This document shows positions 24,894-38,335 of a stretch of 64,000 bases of DNA, piece after piece. Position numbers and translations under genes: made by a program. Each line of letters opens with the position of its first letter. The stretch's first letter is position 1. Source of the DNA: Limnoperna fortunei (taxonomy: Eukaryota; Mollusca; Bivalvia; Mytilida; Modiolidae); the NCBI GenBank assembly GCA_944474755.1, contig OX104113.1, forward strand, positions 52,033,644-52,097,643, given 5' to 3'. The notes beneath the pieces are model-generated. The model searched no databases. It worked only from the letters and a program-made list of their open reading frames with translations, and was not told where the DNA came from.

Positions 24894-25788
24894 CAGGGCT
24901 CAAGTTGGAGGGCGACTCGAGCGAAGAAGTTGCCTTATCGTGGTCCCACTTTGCCATCGATCATCTTCAAAAGCGAAGTGAAGTCGCCCTTTCATTTTGT
25001 AGAATCGCCTAATGTCGCCTTTCAAATTTTATTCCCATTTTGCTAAGAAATGTTCATATTTTTTACAGCGTCATGTTTATTATGTTTCCGTGCCAAAGTT
25101 CAACTGGTACCCTTTTAACTTTTATTTGGTATATAAAGCATAGGTTTAAAATATGACCGGAAACCAGTTCAGAGCACAAGAATTTGTGAACATTTTCAGA
25201 GCGGATATGAATTTGGTGACGGAAATTGCAAATATACTACGCTGATAGTGGTGAAATGAGTTTTGCAATGGTAGAAACATACTAAAAATAGTATTTTGGC
25301 ACTTTACACAAATTTAAGTTAAATATGTTTAAATACTTTTAACAGTAAATTTTACAATTTTACATAATATATTATGTGTCACAATGATGTAATTTTCTAC
25401 TTCTAGTTAAGAGTTCTTCATTATAAAACAATCAAATTGTGTATCAATGACAAAAAAACATTTATTTTTATAAACAGTTTTGTGACAGTTGATTCTTTTT
25501 TGTTGTTATGTTTAATACATGTATTAATAAAAATGTATGAAATAAGTATTCTGAATAGTTAATCAAATCTTTGATACTTTATCCTCAATAAATTAAACTG
25601 CTTAAAAAAAAATATAACAATAAAAATACAAATGCCAACACTTATTTAAAAAAAAAACACAAAGTAAACAGGATGCTTTCGCAACATATAAATATGCATC
25701 TTCTCCCTGTTGTCCAACCACTTCTTCCTGTCAGCCACCCAAAAGAGAAGTGACTTCTCCCTATAATTTTGACCCAGTGTGAGCCCTG
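24894..25788 (+). mobile_element. hAT-like non-autonomous element with near-perfect 8-bp TSD
   Basis: 895 bp in intron 5. Ends are CAGGGCTCAAG and GTGAGCCCTG. Flanks are GTTGCAAT (24886-24893) and GTTGCAAG (25789-25796), an 8-bp duplication with one mismatch, as expected for hAT. The interior has no open transposase. An inverted copy lies at 28541-29440 on the other side of exon 6. Confidence 0.8.
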
Positions 25789-26093
25789 GTTGCAAGCAAT
25801 TAGCATTAAACATAGTTACATTATCTTATAGAAAAAAACATGATTGATTGGTATAGACAGTATAGAGAGCTGTAGAAGTAATAAATGTTTAAAAATTTAG
25901 AATTCATTATTAGATGTTACTTCCCATGTTTGAATGTTGCATGTTAGTCTGTTCAATATCCCATTAAAATAAATAGAAAATGCCGAAAATGATGTGTTGT
26001 GGTTTTGATTAACATGTTTTTGTGCATTTATATCGTTGAAACTGGAAAATTGATAATGACGGAGCAAGTTTTAATGTGAAAATATTGTTTCAG

Positions 26094-26164
26094 GGGAAGT
26101 TTTTGACTACTTAGTTGCACATGGAAGAATGAAGGAAAAAGAGGCCAGGTCCAAATTTAGACAA
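26094..26164 (+). CDS. MARK: MARK coding exon 6 (helix D-E)
   Basis: Completes G126 and encodes [20 protein letters not shown] through Q149 (127-149). Acceptor TTGTTTCAG at 26093, donor CAA|GTAAGA at 26165, phase 0. This 71-bp exon is flanked by an inverted pair of ~900-bp hAT-like repeats in introns 5 and 6. Confidence 0.97.
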
Positions 26165-28540
26165 GTAAGAGAAAGTCCTCATTAAATATAAACAGAAATG
26201 AATGTCAGTGATGTATTCAGATTATAGTTGTTAAAAGGATTAGGTATTCTGTTGCCTCAACATTAAACATCTGTTATAAATTACAAAATTTTGTGGTAAG
26301 AACAAAATTGAAACTGGCAAGACAGGGGTTTATTATTTCATTTTTTTTTCAAATAAACACAAAATATGACCAGGACATTGTGCCATTATAAATGATATCT
26401 GGACAGAATAATTCGGGATTGAAAATCTGGCATAATTTGTAATAATTCATACCTGTTGGGTGGAATTATGAGGAACATATACTTTAATAGCTCACATTTA
26501 TATGGAAAATTTACTGGAAACTGTTTAAGATTTTAAAGATGTCACCTTTAGTATCAATGTACTGTATTGGCAAAATTAGCAACTAAATGTTTTTGAGAAA
26601 CAATAGATTTAATATCGTATATATTTATATTCTAAGCAAAAGCTGTAATCAAAAATTACATTCCATCTATATTTTATTGTACATAGTACTGTTTGGTTGA
26701 AAGGTTTGAATTTTAGAATAATTTATTGTAGAAACATTGTCTAAAGCATTTGCTATATATCTATGTTGTAGACCTGACAAAAGATTGATTTTATTCATTT
26801 TATAAATTTAAGATAAAATGTTGTTCATTTCTCTGTTCTCAGTTTTGAAGTAGACTCCTATTTTACTATTCTCCTTGTCTGTGTGAAGAGGTCTTTTAAT
26901 TCTCATAATTGGAAAATGTTGGACTTGTAGTGTTGTATATTTATCGAAAAATGTTTGATGGGAAATCCCATGCCACTGTAGAGACCTTTATAGATAACCT
27001 ACACAGATCAATTTTTCTGGACCAGAATCATTGACATGATGTAAAATTTGATAATGATAAAGCATTCTATATATGAAGGTATTGATTTTGCACGTAACTT
27101 ATTTTACCAACGATTTCCTCTCCTGATCCAGTGAAATCCACGTTTATTGCCAGTGACATCCTAGGTTAATTGACATAAATACACATCAGATGAAGGGCAC
27201 TTCACAAAGACGGGTTTTATCATGCAGATTTATTTAGGGAGGGAGCCATTGATTTACCATAAAATACTGTAAAGAGTAATCATTTTATGATTATATTTAA
27301 AACATTAAAGAAGCAACATGTGAGGTCTAACTACAACATCTTTGATATGAAAGACAAAAAATAGTTCTGCTCTTTTGTTTTGGTCATTAGATATTTTAAG
27401 TTGACATCATTTATAAATTATATTGAAAATTATTTGCTGCAGAAACATTTTCTTTTGTGGTATATATCTCCAGCTGTCAGCTGTTTACAGCTAGTTGATT
27501 TCAAGTTATCTTACTGTTGTCATTTGAAAATAATTTATTTGGGTTGTACTTTTGACATTTATCCCAGCAAGTCCAATAAAACAGGTGGCAAAAAAGAAAC
27601 ATTAAAAATTATTAAGTTTTTGCAAGGATGTGATGAATTACTACTGTTTTCATTAAAAATTCCTTAAAGGAACCTCCCTATTTTTTTTTACTCTGTTTTA
27701 GCTGAAATATGTTTAATTGTGAAAATAAATAAAACAACCTTTCTTAATTGCTTGTAATTACAAGGAAGGATCATTAAATATCACAATAAAATTCTGATTT
27801 CACAAGTCAAAATATTGATCAGTAGATCATTATATTGTTCAATGTTAGCTTCAGAATAAACAATGTACTTCCTCACAAGGCCTTAATTGTTATTCATGAT
27901 GAAGTCCAATATAATATCTGTAATGATGAGATCATGATTCACTGCTGAATAACACTGTATAACATGGATATTCTTTAAATCTACCACTGTACTTTTCCTT
28001 AAATACAATGAATTGATCATGAAATGTAATGTGCGTTATTCTTAGCAGATTCTTTCATTGAATCCACTTCATTTCAAATTCATTTTTTGTGTCTTCTCTC
28101 CGGGTACTCTTAACTTCCTCCCCCAATAAAAACTGGACACCTTGAAATAGTTGAAAAATTGCTGCAAGTGGTGTTTATTGTGGTTCAAACAAAAAATCAT
28201 TTTTCATGACTGTAATAGATGCTACAAAAAATGTCAGCATATTATGTAGTCAAGATGACAATACAGGGTTCTTGGGTTAAGTACGATTCTGGCAATCCTA
28301 ACAAAGATTGTCAGCATCAAGACAGGGACAGATATTAATATTTCTCCAGTGTATATGTTGTATATCTCGACTGTGTGTTGTACACCTGAGATCATTTGAA
28401 CTGTAAAAAAGCAAATAGTGGTATATGTTGTGATGAAAGTTGTATGGGTTTACCATGTAAACTTTTACCAAATTTTAAAGCTCCATAATACACTGATTTG
28501 TGCAAATTATTCAATAGTAGTGGTGAATAGATGCATGTTA
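26165..28540. other. 5' part of intron 6, nothing recognised
   Basis: 2.4 kb of AT-rich non-coding DNA. The frame 27380-27667 (+) has no recognisable domain or codon signature. Confidence 0.5.
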
Positions 28541-29440
28541 CAGGGCTCACGCTGGGTCAAAATTATAGGGAGAAGTCACTTCTCTTTTGGGTGGCTGACA
28601 GGGAGAAGTGAGGATAGAACAGGGAGAAGTGGGTGGACAACAGGGAGAAGTTGCATTATATGTCGCGACAGCGTCCTCTTTACTTATTTTTTTTTAAAAT
28701 AAGTGTTGGCATTTGCATTTTCATTGTTATATGTTTTTTTTAGCAGTTTAAATTATTGAGGATAAAGTATCAAAGATTTGATTAACTATTCAGTGTACTT
28801 ATTTCACACATTTTAAAAAACACATGCATTAAGCATAACAATAAAAAAGAATCAACTGTCACAAAACTGTTCATTAAATAAATGTTTCTTTGTCATTGAT
28901 ACAATTTAATTGATTTATAATGAAGTACTATTAGAACTAGAAGTAGGAAATTACATCATTGTGACACATAATATATTATGTAAAATTTTAAAATTCACTG
29001 TTAAAAGTATTTAAACATATTTAACTTAATTTGTTTTAAGTAACTGCCAAAATACTATTTTTACTACGTTTCTATCATTGCAAACTCATTTCACCACTAT
29101 CTGCAATCTCCGGCACCAAATTCATATCCGCTCCGGAAATTTTCACACGTTATTGTGCTCTGAACTGGTTTCCGGTCTTATTTTAAACCTATGCTTTATA
29201 TACCAAATGAAAGTTAAAAGGGTACCAGTTCAACTTTGGCGCGTAAACAAAATAAACATGATGTGGTGTCAAAAATATGAACATTTCTTACCAAAATGGG
29301 AATAAAATTTGAAAGGCGACATTAGGCGATTCTACAAAATGAAAGGGCGACTTCACTTCGCTTTTGAAGATGATCGACGGCGAAGTGGGACCACGATAAG
29401 GCGACTTCTTCGCCCGAGTCGCCCTCCAACGCGAGCCCTG
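28541..29440 (-). mobile_element. Inverted copy of the 24894 hAT-like element
   Basis: 900 bp starting CAGGGCTCACG and ending GCGAGCCCTG. Read on the minus strand it follows the 24894 copy block by block (GGAGGGCGACTCG, AAGCGAAGTGAAGTCGCCC, AAGTTGAACTGGTACCC, ACCGGAAACCAGTTCAGAGC, AGAAGTGACTTCTCCCTATA). The flanks GCATGTTA and ATACAGTT do not match, so no target duplication is preserved. No transposase. Confidence 0.8.
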
Positions 29441-29570
29441 ATACAGTTTAAAAATAATTGATCTCTAGGAATGTTGTTTTGTTTTGTTATTTGCGGTAAT
29501 CTTAAAAACACTGAGCGTAATTAAAATATCATTTATCCTGCAATCGTTACATTTGCTGTACAATAAAGGT

Positions 29571-29932
29571 AGCCGAATAAATTTTTGCTTTATTCGGCAG
29601 TGCCGAATAAAATCTCCTGGTACCCTTGACCTCACTTCTTACGATATTTAATATTCTGTTCTGGTTTACGACGTTTGTGACGTCAGTATCACTAGAATAC
29701 GCGCCGAAAATTTTAACTGAGAAATCGGCTAAAAGTGAACGTTTTTCAGTATTATAAAATGTTTTTTAGGGTTGCAGGATAAAAACAATATTCGTACAGT
29801 GTCAGAAAATATAAAGTTTATTTGTACTCGCCGCGAAACAGGTGAGAAATGCTCGGCAGAGCCTCGCATTTCTAACCGTTTCTAAGGCTCGTACAAATAA
29901 ATTATATATTTTCTGACACTGTACGAATATTG
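29571..29932. repeat. Foldback structures: 147-bp near-perfect hairpin and a smaller one
   Basis: 29786-29932 is an inverted repeat whose arms of about 45 bp (left CAATATTCGTACAGTGTCAG, right its complement ending at 29932) differ at only a few positions. The loop holds a second inverted pair, AGAAATGC/GCATTTCT. Upstream, 29573-29613 has three blocks of GCCGAATAAA in alternating orientation that can also fold. A CRE-like TGACGTCA lies between, at 29678-29685. Probably a foldback or palindromic MITE in intron 6. Confidence 0.7.
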
Positions 29933-31195
29933 TATATATATTTCGTGGTTATGTTATTGATGCCAGTTTAGGAGTTAATTTAGAATTACCATAAATGCAA
30001 AGCCTTCTGAAATACATCCTTGCTAGCCAAGGGTTATCATCAGGTCCCCCCTCACAAATGTCTAAAATAATACTCATTAATTACAAAATGCCAGGAAGAA
30101 ATCATAGCTTAAGATTGGACAGTGATAGACATGGTATGATTGTTGCAATATAATTTGTTTCATCCTAATTAAAAAAGATTATTATGTCTTGTTAATTTTT
30201 TGTTCAGTTGAAAAACAAGCTGTTACATATTTTGAACTATGTATTTGTAGGGTTACTGCTGTCTTCTACAGCAAGATACACATTTTCATAATCTTGTACC
30301 TTGGCTAATTAATACCAACACCATTTCACTGGCTGAAAAAAGATAAATGGTTGGATTCCAAAAGTGCCATTTAACCCTTAAAATGACATTTATTTCGAAC
30401 AGAAGACAAGCATGGTGAAGTCTAGTTCTGGTTGTTGCTATAAACCCCACTGTTATTAGAGTTGACAAAATAACTTTGCCTAACTTGTGATAGAGAGTGT
30501 TCAGTTTAGTAGTTGTTAAAAGGCAATATAATACCTTAAATACAGTTATTACTCTTAATCCAATTATAGACAACATTAATATCTGTAACTATGTATGTAG
30601 ATATGTAATACTGCTTAACTTGTAATGTATTATTCTGTAATACTGCTTAATTTTTAATGTATCATTCCACTGTTGGTATTATGGGGCTTTTAAATAATTA
30701 GTAGAAGTATGGAACAAAGTTATTTTAGTAACAGATGGAGAAAAAGCAATGTATTTTTGTATGAAAATCCAATTTGTTTGCTTTTCAGTTTTGTAATATA
30801 CATATATGTTCTTATTTTAAGAAATGTAACTATTTGCATATGTTGATAAATGTGTAGAAGCCATTCAAGGTGTCATCCTATTTGAATAGAGAACTAAAGT
30901 GCTAAATTTGTAATATAAACTGGTCAAGATTTCTTGAAAATTATCATAACTGAGTTGGAGAATTTTGTTGTTGCTATTGATGTTGAGGAAAAGAACTCAA
31001 ATTAGGTCCGAGAGAAATTCAAGACAGAAACTTGTGAGTTAGTTTGTGACAGTCTATATTGCTGAGGTTTTTTTGAGTATATATATAAATATATATAATA
31101 CCATTGATACAAGGACTGTCAACTTATACAGCACAATACCTTGATATAGGCAGTATGACTATGTTGTATTACTATATTTCTGTTTTATCTTGCAG
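29933..31195. other. 3' part of intron 6, nothing recognised
   Basis: AT-rich sequence; the minus frame 30286-30576 shows no family resemblance. Confidence 0.5.
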
Positions 31196-31252
31196 ATTGT
31201 TTCTGCTGTACAGTATTGTCATCAGAAACATATAGTACACAGAGATTTAAAG
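31196..31252 (+). CDS. MARK: MARK coding exon 7 (catalytic loop)
   Basis: 19 codons, residues 150-168: IVSAVQYCHQKHIVHRDLK. D166 of HRD is the catalytic base and K168 the associated lysine. Acceptor TCTTGCAG at 31195, donor AAG|GTTTGT at 31253, phase 0 both sides. Confidence 0.97.
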
Positions 31253-32756
31253 GTTTGTTTAGTCCTATTTATAAATGGCAATTCATAATCAAAATGTATG
31301 GTCTCTCTAATTTAACAGAAACTGTTTACATTATATGTCATATGAATCTGATGTTTACTTTTAATACATTAATATCTCCACAATCTAAAAAACACAACAC
31401 CCTAAGGCACTTTAGACCACTATTAATAATATGTTATATTAAGTAAATTTATATATTCAGTTTTATCTTTTATATTTGTAGACAAAAATTGAAAATGCAA
31501 ATAATTATGAGTAATTCTGGAATTTCCATGATACTTGCAACATATTCATCTAGGCCCTTTAATTTGAATTTTTTTACGAAGAAAAAAAAAATGTCATGTT
31601 GTAAATTTTCCAGGTAGGAAAAAATGACAGTTCACTTCATCGTTAAGTTAATGAACAGGTGTTGCTTATATTGATCATTGATAATGGATTCTATAATTTG
31701 CTGGTTCTGACAAATGGATATAATTGTTAAGCCTAGTGATTAAATAGTGATGCTGTTGTCATGAAATGAATAAGATGCTATCAATTGATTTTAAGCTTGC
31801 TTGATGATATCATTGTTATACAATTTTGTCAGGAAAAAAAAGAGATGCTATAAACTAAAGAATGTTTTGTAGAAATCACATTAATAATTATAACATATCC
31901 ATGTGAAATTCTAGAGTTTTATAAATCTTCTCAAAATAAAATTTCCAGCAATCTGGCCCCAGTGCCATAAAACCTTTGTGAGTAAAAATATTTTGCTCAG
32001 CAATTTTTGGCGGGATTTTACTGAGTGAAAATTTGGGTATTAAAATGGTGAAGTGCCAGCTGGGAAAATATTTTCTTCACAGTTTTCTCAGCATCTAATC
32101 ACATGCCTCTTGAAATTTGGTATGTAGCATCAGCATGGCCTCCCATAATGTGGGATATTTGGTATGTAGCATCTGCATGGCCTCCCATAATGTGGAATTC
32201 GATTTCAGGTCTGTCTCTCACCTACTTCCTGGCCATTACTGTCTGATCGATTTTCTTAATTACAATGACAACAGAGAAAATTTAAAGTTATGATATGCTG
32301 AAATTGAGGATAAAAATAATCTCGACAAATAATTTGTATATATCACCCAGGCCATTACCATCTGTATTTGAATTGAAAAAAAGTTGAGTAAATCATCAAA
32401 TTTGAGACATTTTATGAAACTGAAGTCTAGCTTTTAAAATTGCAATTGTGAAAAATAGATTATACATATACAAGTACAGTAAAGTTTGGATATATTTAAA
32501 ATCATTTGTTGTGATAGATAACTGCCCTCTAATATTCACTCCTATGACTTCAAAAACTTAGTACAATACTCCTTATATTGACATATTAGAAGTGATTGAT
32601 CAAAACTGCTCTACTGTAATGAGACAAGGAGTGTATTCATCTTTGAAAATAGAACACATGAAAGGAACACAACTTGGAACCCACTTCCAACTTGTTTTCT
32701 TAGGGATTTCAAAATGTTACATGTATGATGTATAAAAAGTAGTTCAAGAACTTTTT
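31253..32756. other. Intron 7, mostly unrecognised
   Basis: AT-rich. A near-exact local duplication of GGTATGTAGCATC(A/T)GCATGG occurs at about 32119 and 32160. Nothing else seen before the family B copy. Confidence 0.5.
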
Positions 32757-33020
32757 ATACTCCCGCTGGACAGAGTCGGGGGTATATAGTGGTCCTTCTG
32801 TCCGTCCGTCCGTTCATCCACATTTGGTTTCCGGATGATAATTCAAAAAGTTTACATCCGATTTGAATGAAACTTTGTGATATTGTTATATGTCAGATTG
32901 GTAAGAAGCCTATCTATTTTGGGAGAAATCCGTCAAATTTCAAGGTCACAGTCCACGAAAAACGTTAGAAATTTGTACAAAAGCGGGGGTATCAGTGATC
33001 GCTAGATCAACTTTTTATAG
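32757..33020. repeat. Family B element, single-unit copy
   Basis: ATACTCCCGCTGGACAGAG, CGGGGGTATA, a GTCC microsatellite, one 161-type core unit starting TTTCCGG at 32829, then GCGGGGGTAT and a GATCGCTAGATC hairpin, ending near ATAG. It ends only 56 nt before exon 8, so it abuts the 3' splice-site region of intron 7. Confidence 0.8.
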
Positions 33021-33037
33021 TTAAATGTCTTGTTTGA

Positions 33038-34883
<1,846 letters not shown>

Positions 34884-35043
34884 TAATGAAAAACTAGTTA
34901 TGTTTTCATGTCATCTTAATATGATGGATCTGAAAATGAGCACATATGAAATTAAAAAATTTCTAAATATTGATATTCCTGGTTTCTAATGCAACACGGA
35001 CATATTTACCTAAATTTAGGAAGTTTATTATCAAGTAATTTTT

Positions 35044-35882
35044 GTCTCGCCTGCGACGAAAGTCGCTGGAGGCGAGACATATGTATGGGAATCCGGCGGC
35101 GGCGGCGGCGTAAACACTTGACATCTTGCTTCATATCTTTGTAAGCCCAAGCCCTAGGTCCATCAAATTTGGTACAGAGGTAGCTTATGATGAGTACTTG
35201 CCAGTCAGTCACCTGTCACCTGACCTTGACCTCAATTTCACGGTCCAGTGACTACGTTAAAGTTTTTGGGTTACGACAGTTCCTCTGTAACTATGCATGG
35301 TAGGATGACAATATTTGGTGTATAGGTTGTTGATGACTAGTACATGACTGTCTGGTAGGTGTCACCTGACCTTGACCTCAATTTCACGGTCCAGCGACTA
35401 CGTTAAAGTTTTTGGGTTACGACAGTTCCTCTGTGACTACACATGGTAGGATGACAATATTTAGTGTATAGGTTGCTGATGACTAGTACATGACTGTCTG
35501 GTAGGTGTCACCTGACCTTGACCTCAATTTCACGGTCCAGCCACTGCGTTAAAGTTTTTGGGTTACGATAGTTCCTCTGTAACTACGCATGGTAGGATGA
35601 CAATATTTGGTATATAGGTTGCTGATTAATAGTACATGACTGTCTGGTAGGTTCCACCTGACCTTGACCTCAATTTCACGGTCCAGCGACTACGTTAAAG
35701 TTTTTGTATTAGGACTGTATTGTGTTACGGCTGTTCCCCTGTAACTATGCAGGGTATGGTGACAATATTTTGTATACAGGCCGCTGCTGATATTTAATGC
35801 TATTTAAGTAATGCTTATGACGAAATTTATTTTCGTTACTAATGCGGAATGCAGGCGAGACGTTTTTCTGTGTCCACACTTG
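35044..35882. repeat. Family D element with 146-bp tandem units
   Basis: Perfect 11-bp inverted repeats GTCTCGCCTGC (35044-35054) and GCAGGCGAGAC (35851-35861), a second GGAGGCGAGAC at 35068 that folds with the start, then a CGG microsatellite (35093-35110). Core units of 146 bp carry CACCTGACCTTGACCTCAAT at about 35217, 35363, 35509 and 35655. The end GTCCACACTTG before TTT is shared with family F at 44138. Lies in intron 9; the minus frame 35006-35212 is not a gene. Confidence 0.8.
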
Positions 35883-36133
35883 TTTGTCAGTTTATATAGA
35901 ATTTTGTGTAGTAAATTGGCAAAGAATATGTATTTGTATGCATTTTTAATATTTGGGACTACTGCTGAACAATGAAATATTTTCTTGAAATGCATGTGCA
36001 AAATATTTCTTTGTAAATTTCTGTTGGTAATTTTTTTTAATAGTTTTTACTTTCTAACATGAAAATGCTTTCATTAATTTTCTTGATATTTTGGGGTAAA
36101 TATTGACATTGATAGATGTAGTTACTATATGCA

Positions 36134-36968
36134 CAGTGTTCTAGGATTCCCATTTCCCGTCACCCGTGGAAAGTGATTTCTCAGCACGGGAAAGCCAATT
36201 TTTTTGTCCTGATTACCAGTGGGAAAGTACATATTAAAAGTCGGGATTCTTGAAAAAAAGCGAATACTTGCCTTGTCATGATACAAAAATACATTAATTT
36301 TGTTCAATAGTTTAATTTAGTAAAATCAATATAAGAAATCAAGTGTGGACAATTGTTTTCATTTTATTTCATCAATGTTATACAGGTGCTTGTAATTTGA
36401 GTTTTTACCACTGCTGCAAAACATTTTTGAGATCAAGTATGAATGCAATAAATATCAAATCGAACTCGGTAAAACCCACAAAATCCGGGTTTTGGGGGGA
36501 AACAATTTTCTTCCTTTTTTGTTCTTTTTTTGTTTATTGTAAATTTGAATCAAATTAAATAATATAATATTGATGTTTTTTTTCGTACCCAAATTGACTT
36601 AAAATATACGAGAATGAAACTTTATAAAATTTTATTGTGTACAAATATGTGTACAATATATGTTGAGATAATGAGGGTTTTTACATGGTTTTTACATATT
36701 TGTTTGGTAAAAATACATATCTACAACAAGAAACCTAAGCCGGCTATTTGGACAAAATAGCACAAGTCATTGTTTCCAAATAATAAATGTACTGTAAGTA
36801 CAAGAAGAAAACCCATCAATTTGTATCTGTATATTTTTAAATCATAATTAAAAAAATAACATGTCATTAAAACTTTGTGGGAAAGTTTACTTTAGATGTG
36901 GGAAAGCCAGTTTATAGAGGACACTTTCCCGTGGAAAGTTCAGTTGGCAAAAAAATCCTAGAACACTG
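36134..36968. mobile_element. hAT-like MITE with perfect 6-bp target duplication
   Basis: 835-bp element in intron 9. Perfect 15-bp terminal inverted repeats CAGTGTTCTAGGATT / AATCCTAGAACACTG, followed inward by matching TTTCCCGT...GTGGAAAG blocks. The direct repeat TATGCA flanks both ends (36128-36133 and 36969-36974). The interior has no transposase. Confidence 0.85.
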
Positions 36969-36974
36969 TATGCA

Positions 36975-37441
<467 letters not shown>

Positions 37442-37762
37442 TAATATAGCCTCTGTTTATTCTATGAAAGAAAATAGTTCACACTTTTCCGTATTTAAAA
37501 ATTGGTTTTTCAAATTTACCTAAAAAATCATTCTTACATTTTGGCATGCAAAGTCATCAACAAGACATTTCTATGACCAGACTTGTGAAGTATGTTCCTC
37601 GTTTGTTTTCTTAGCAGCTTGACGTGCACACAGATATACTAAACTTATTTTTTTCTAGTACTGTTATATGCTTACTGTAGATGCTACCTACCAGGTTTGA
37701 AGTCTTTGTAACAATGATCAGCAAAAATTGTATACTGTTTTCGTTTCTTTTTATCATACCAG

Positions 37763-37862
37763 AATATAATGCGAGACAAGTGGATGAATGTAGGTTTTGA
37801 AGATGATGAACTTTTACCGTTTGTTGACCCCCCAGCAGATGTGTTAGACCCCGTGCGGATAG
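37763..37862 (+). CDS. MARK: MARK alternative exon 11a (end of kinase domain, CD-like linker)
   Basis: 100 bp: residues 288-320 plus first base of E321, starting NIMRDKWMNVGFEDDELLPF. Acceptor CATACCAG at 37762, donor ATAG|GTAATG at 37863; phase 0 in, phase 1 out. It covers the last kinase helix and the acidic linker that in MARK structures resembles a common-docking motif and precedes the UBA. Exon 11b has the same length and phases and 18 of 33 identical residues. Family sequences have one such segment, so 11a and 11b should be used one at a time; 11a is the more acidic version. Confidence 0.9.
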
Positions 37863-38235
37863 GTAATGATCTCGACTCCACAAGTCTGTTGTTACCTTGT
37901 TTCATTAGTGTAACAGTTTGTGTTGTTTTAGTTTTAATGTTAGGTCTTGTGAAAGATTTTGTTTTCATTGTTTCTATTGAGATATATGGCAATAAAACTT
38001 TCACAGGGAGGAAGGCAATTATTGATTTTAATAAAAAAAAAAAAGGAAATCAGTACTTTTTGGATTTCAGCAGGTATTGCGGACAACAATGCCATACACA
38101 AATAATTTATAAAAACACAAAAATTTTACTGCCAATGTTTAGAATTGGCAAATTGCAGTTAATTGCTTTCCTCAAATTAATTGTTTCCTGTTTTGAATAT
38201 AGTGTCAATTTTGTTCTTTTATTTTGTGTGGTCAG

Positions 38236-38335
38236 ACAATAATGAAAGACCGATGGAACAATATGGGTTACGAAGATCGAGACTTAAAACCGTATGTGGA
38301 GCCGCCCAAGGATCTTTTAGATTCAAAGCGGATAG
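38236..38335 (+). CDS. MARK: MARK alternative exon 11b (duplicate of 11a)
   Basis: 100 bp, 373 bp after 11a: [20 protein letters not shown] then [13 protein letters not shown]. Acceptor GTGGTCAG at 38235, donor ATAG|GTAAAG at 38336. IMKDRW and LKPY are closer to vertebrate MARK (IMKDRWMNVG, LKPY) than 11a is, suggesting 11b keeps the ancestral form. Joining 11a to 11b shifts the frame and meets TAA five codons into exon 12; skipping both also gives a stop in exon 12. Only 11a or 11b alone keeps the protein open. Confidence 0.9.

Noticed and set aside
37769..38242. 157-aa frame extending past exon 11a
   Set aside because: After the 11a donor the sequence turns into Phe/Val/Leu-rich intronic readthrough; the family alignment stops exactly at the splice site.
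37763..38335. Exons 11a and 11b used together as consecutive exons
   Set aside because: Double inclusion shifts the frame and meets a stop in exon 12, and would duplicate a segment present once in all MARKs.
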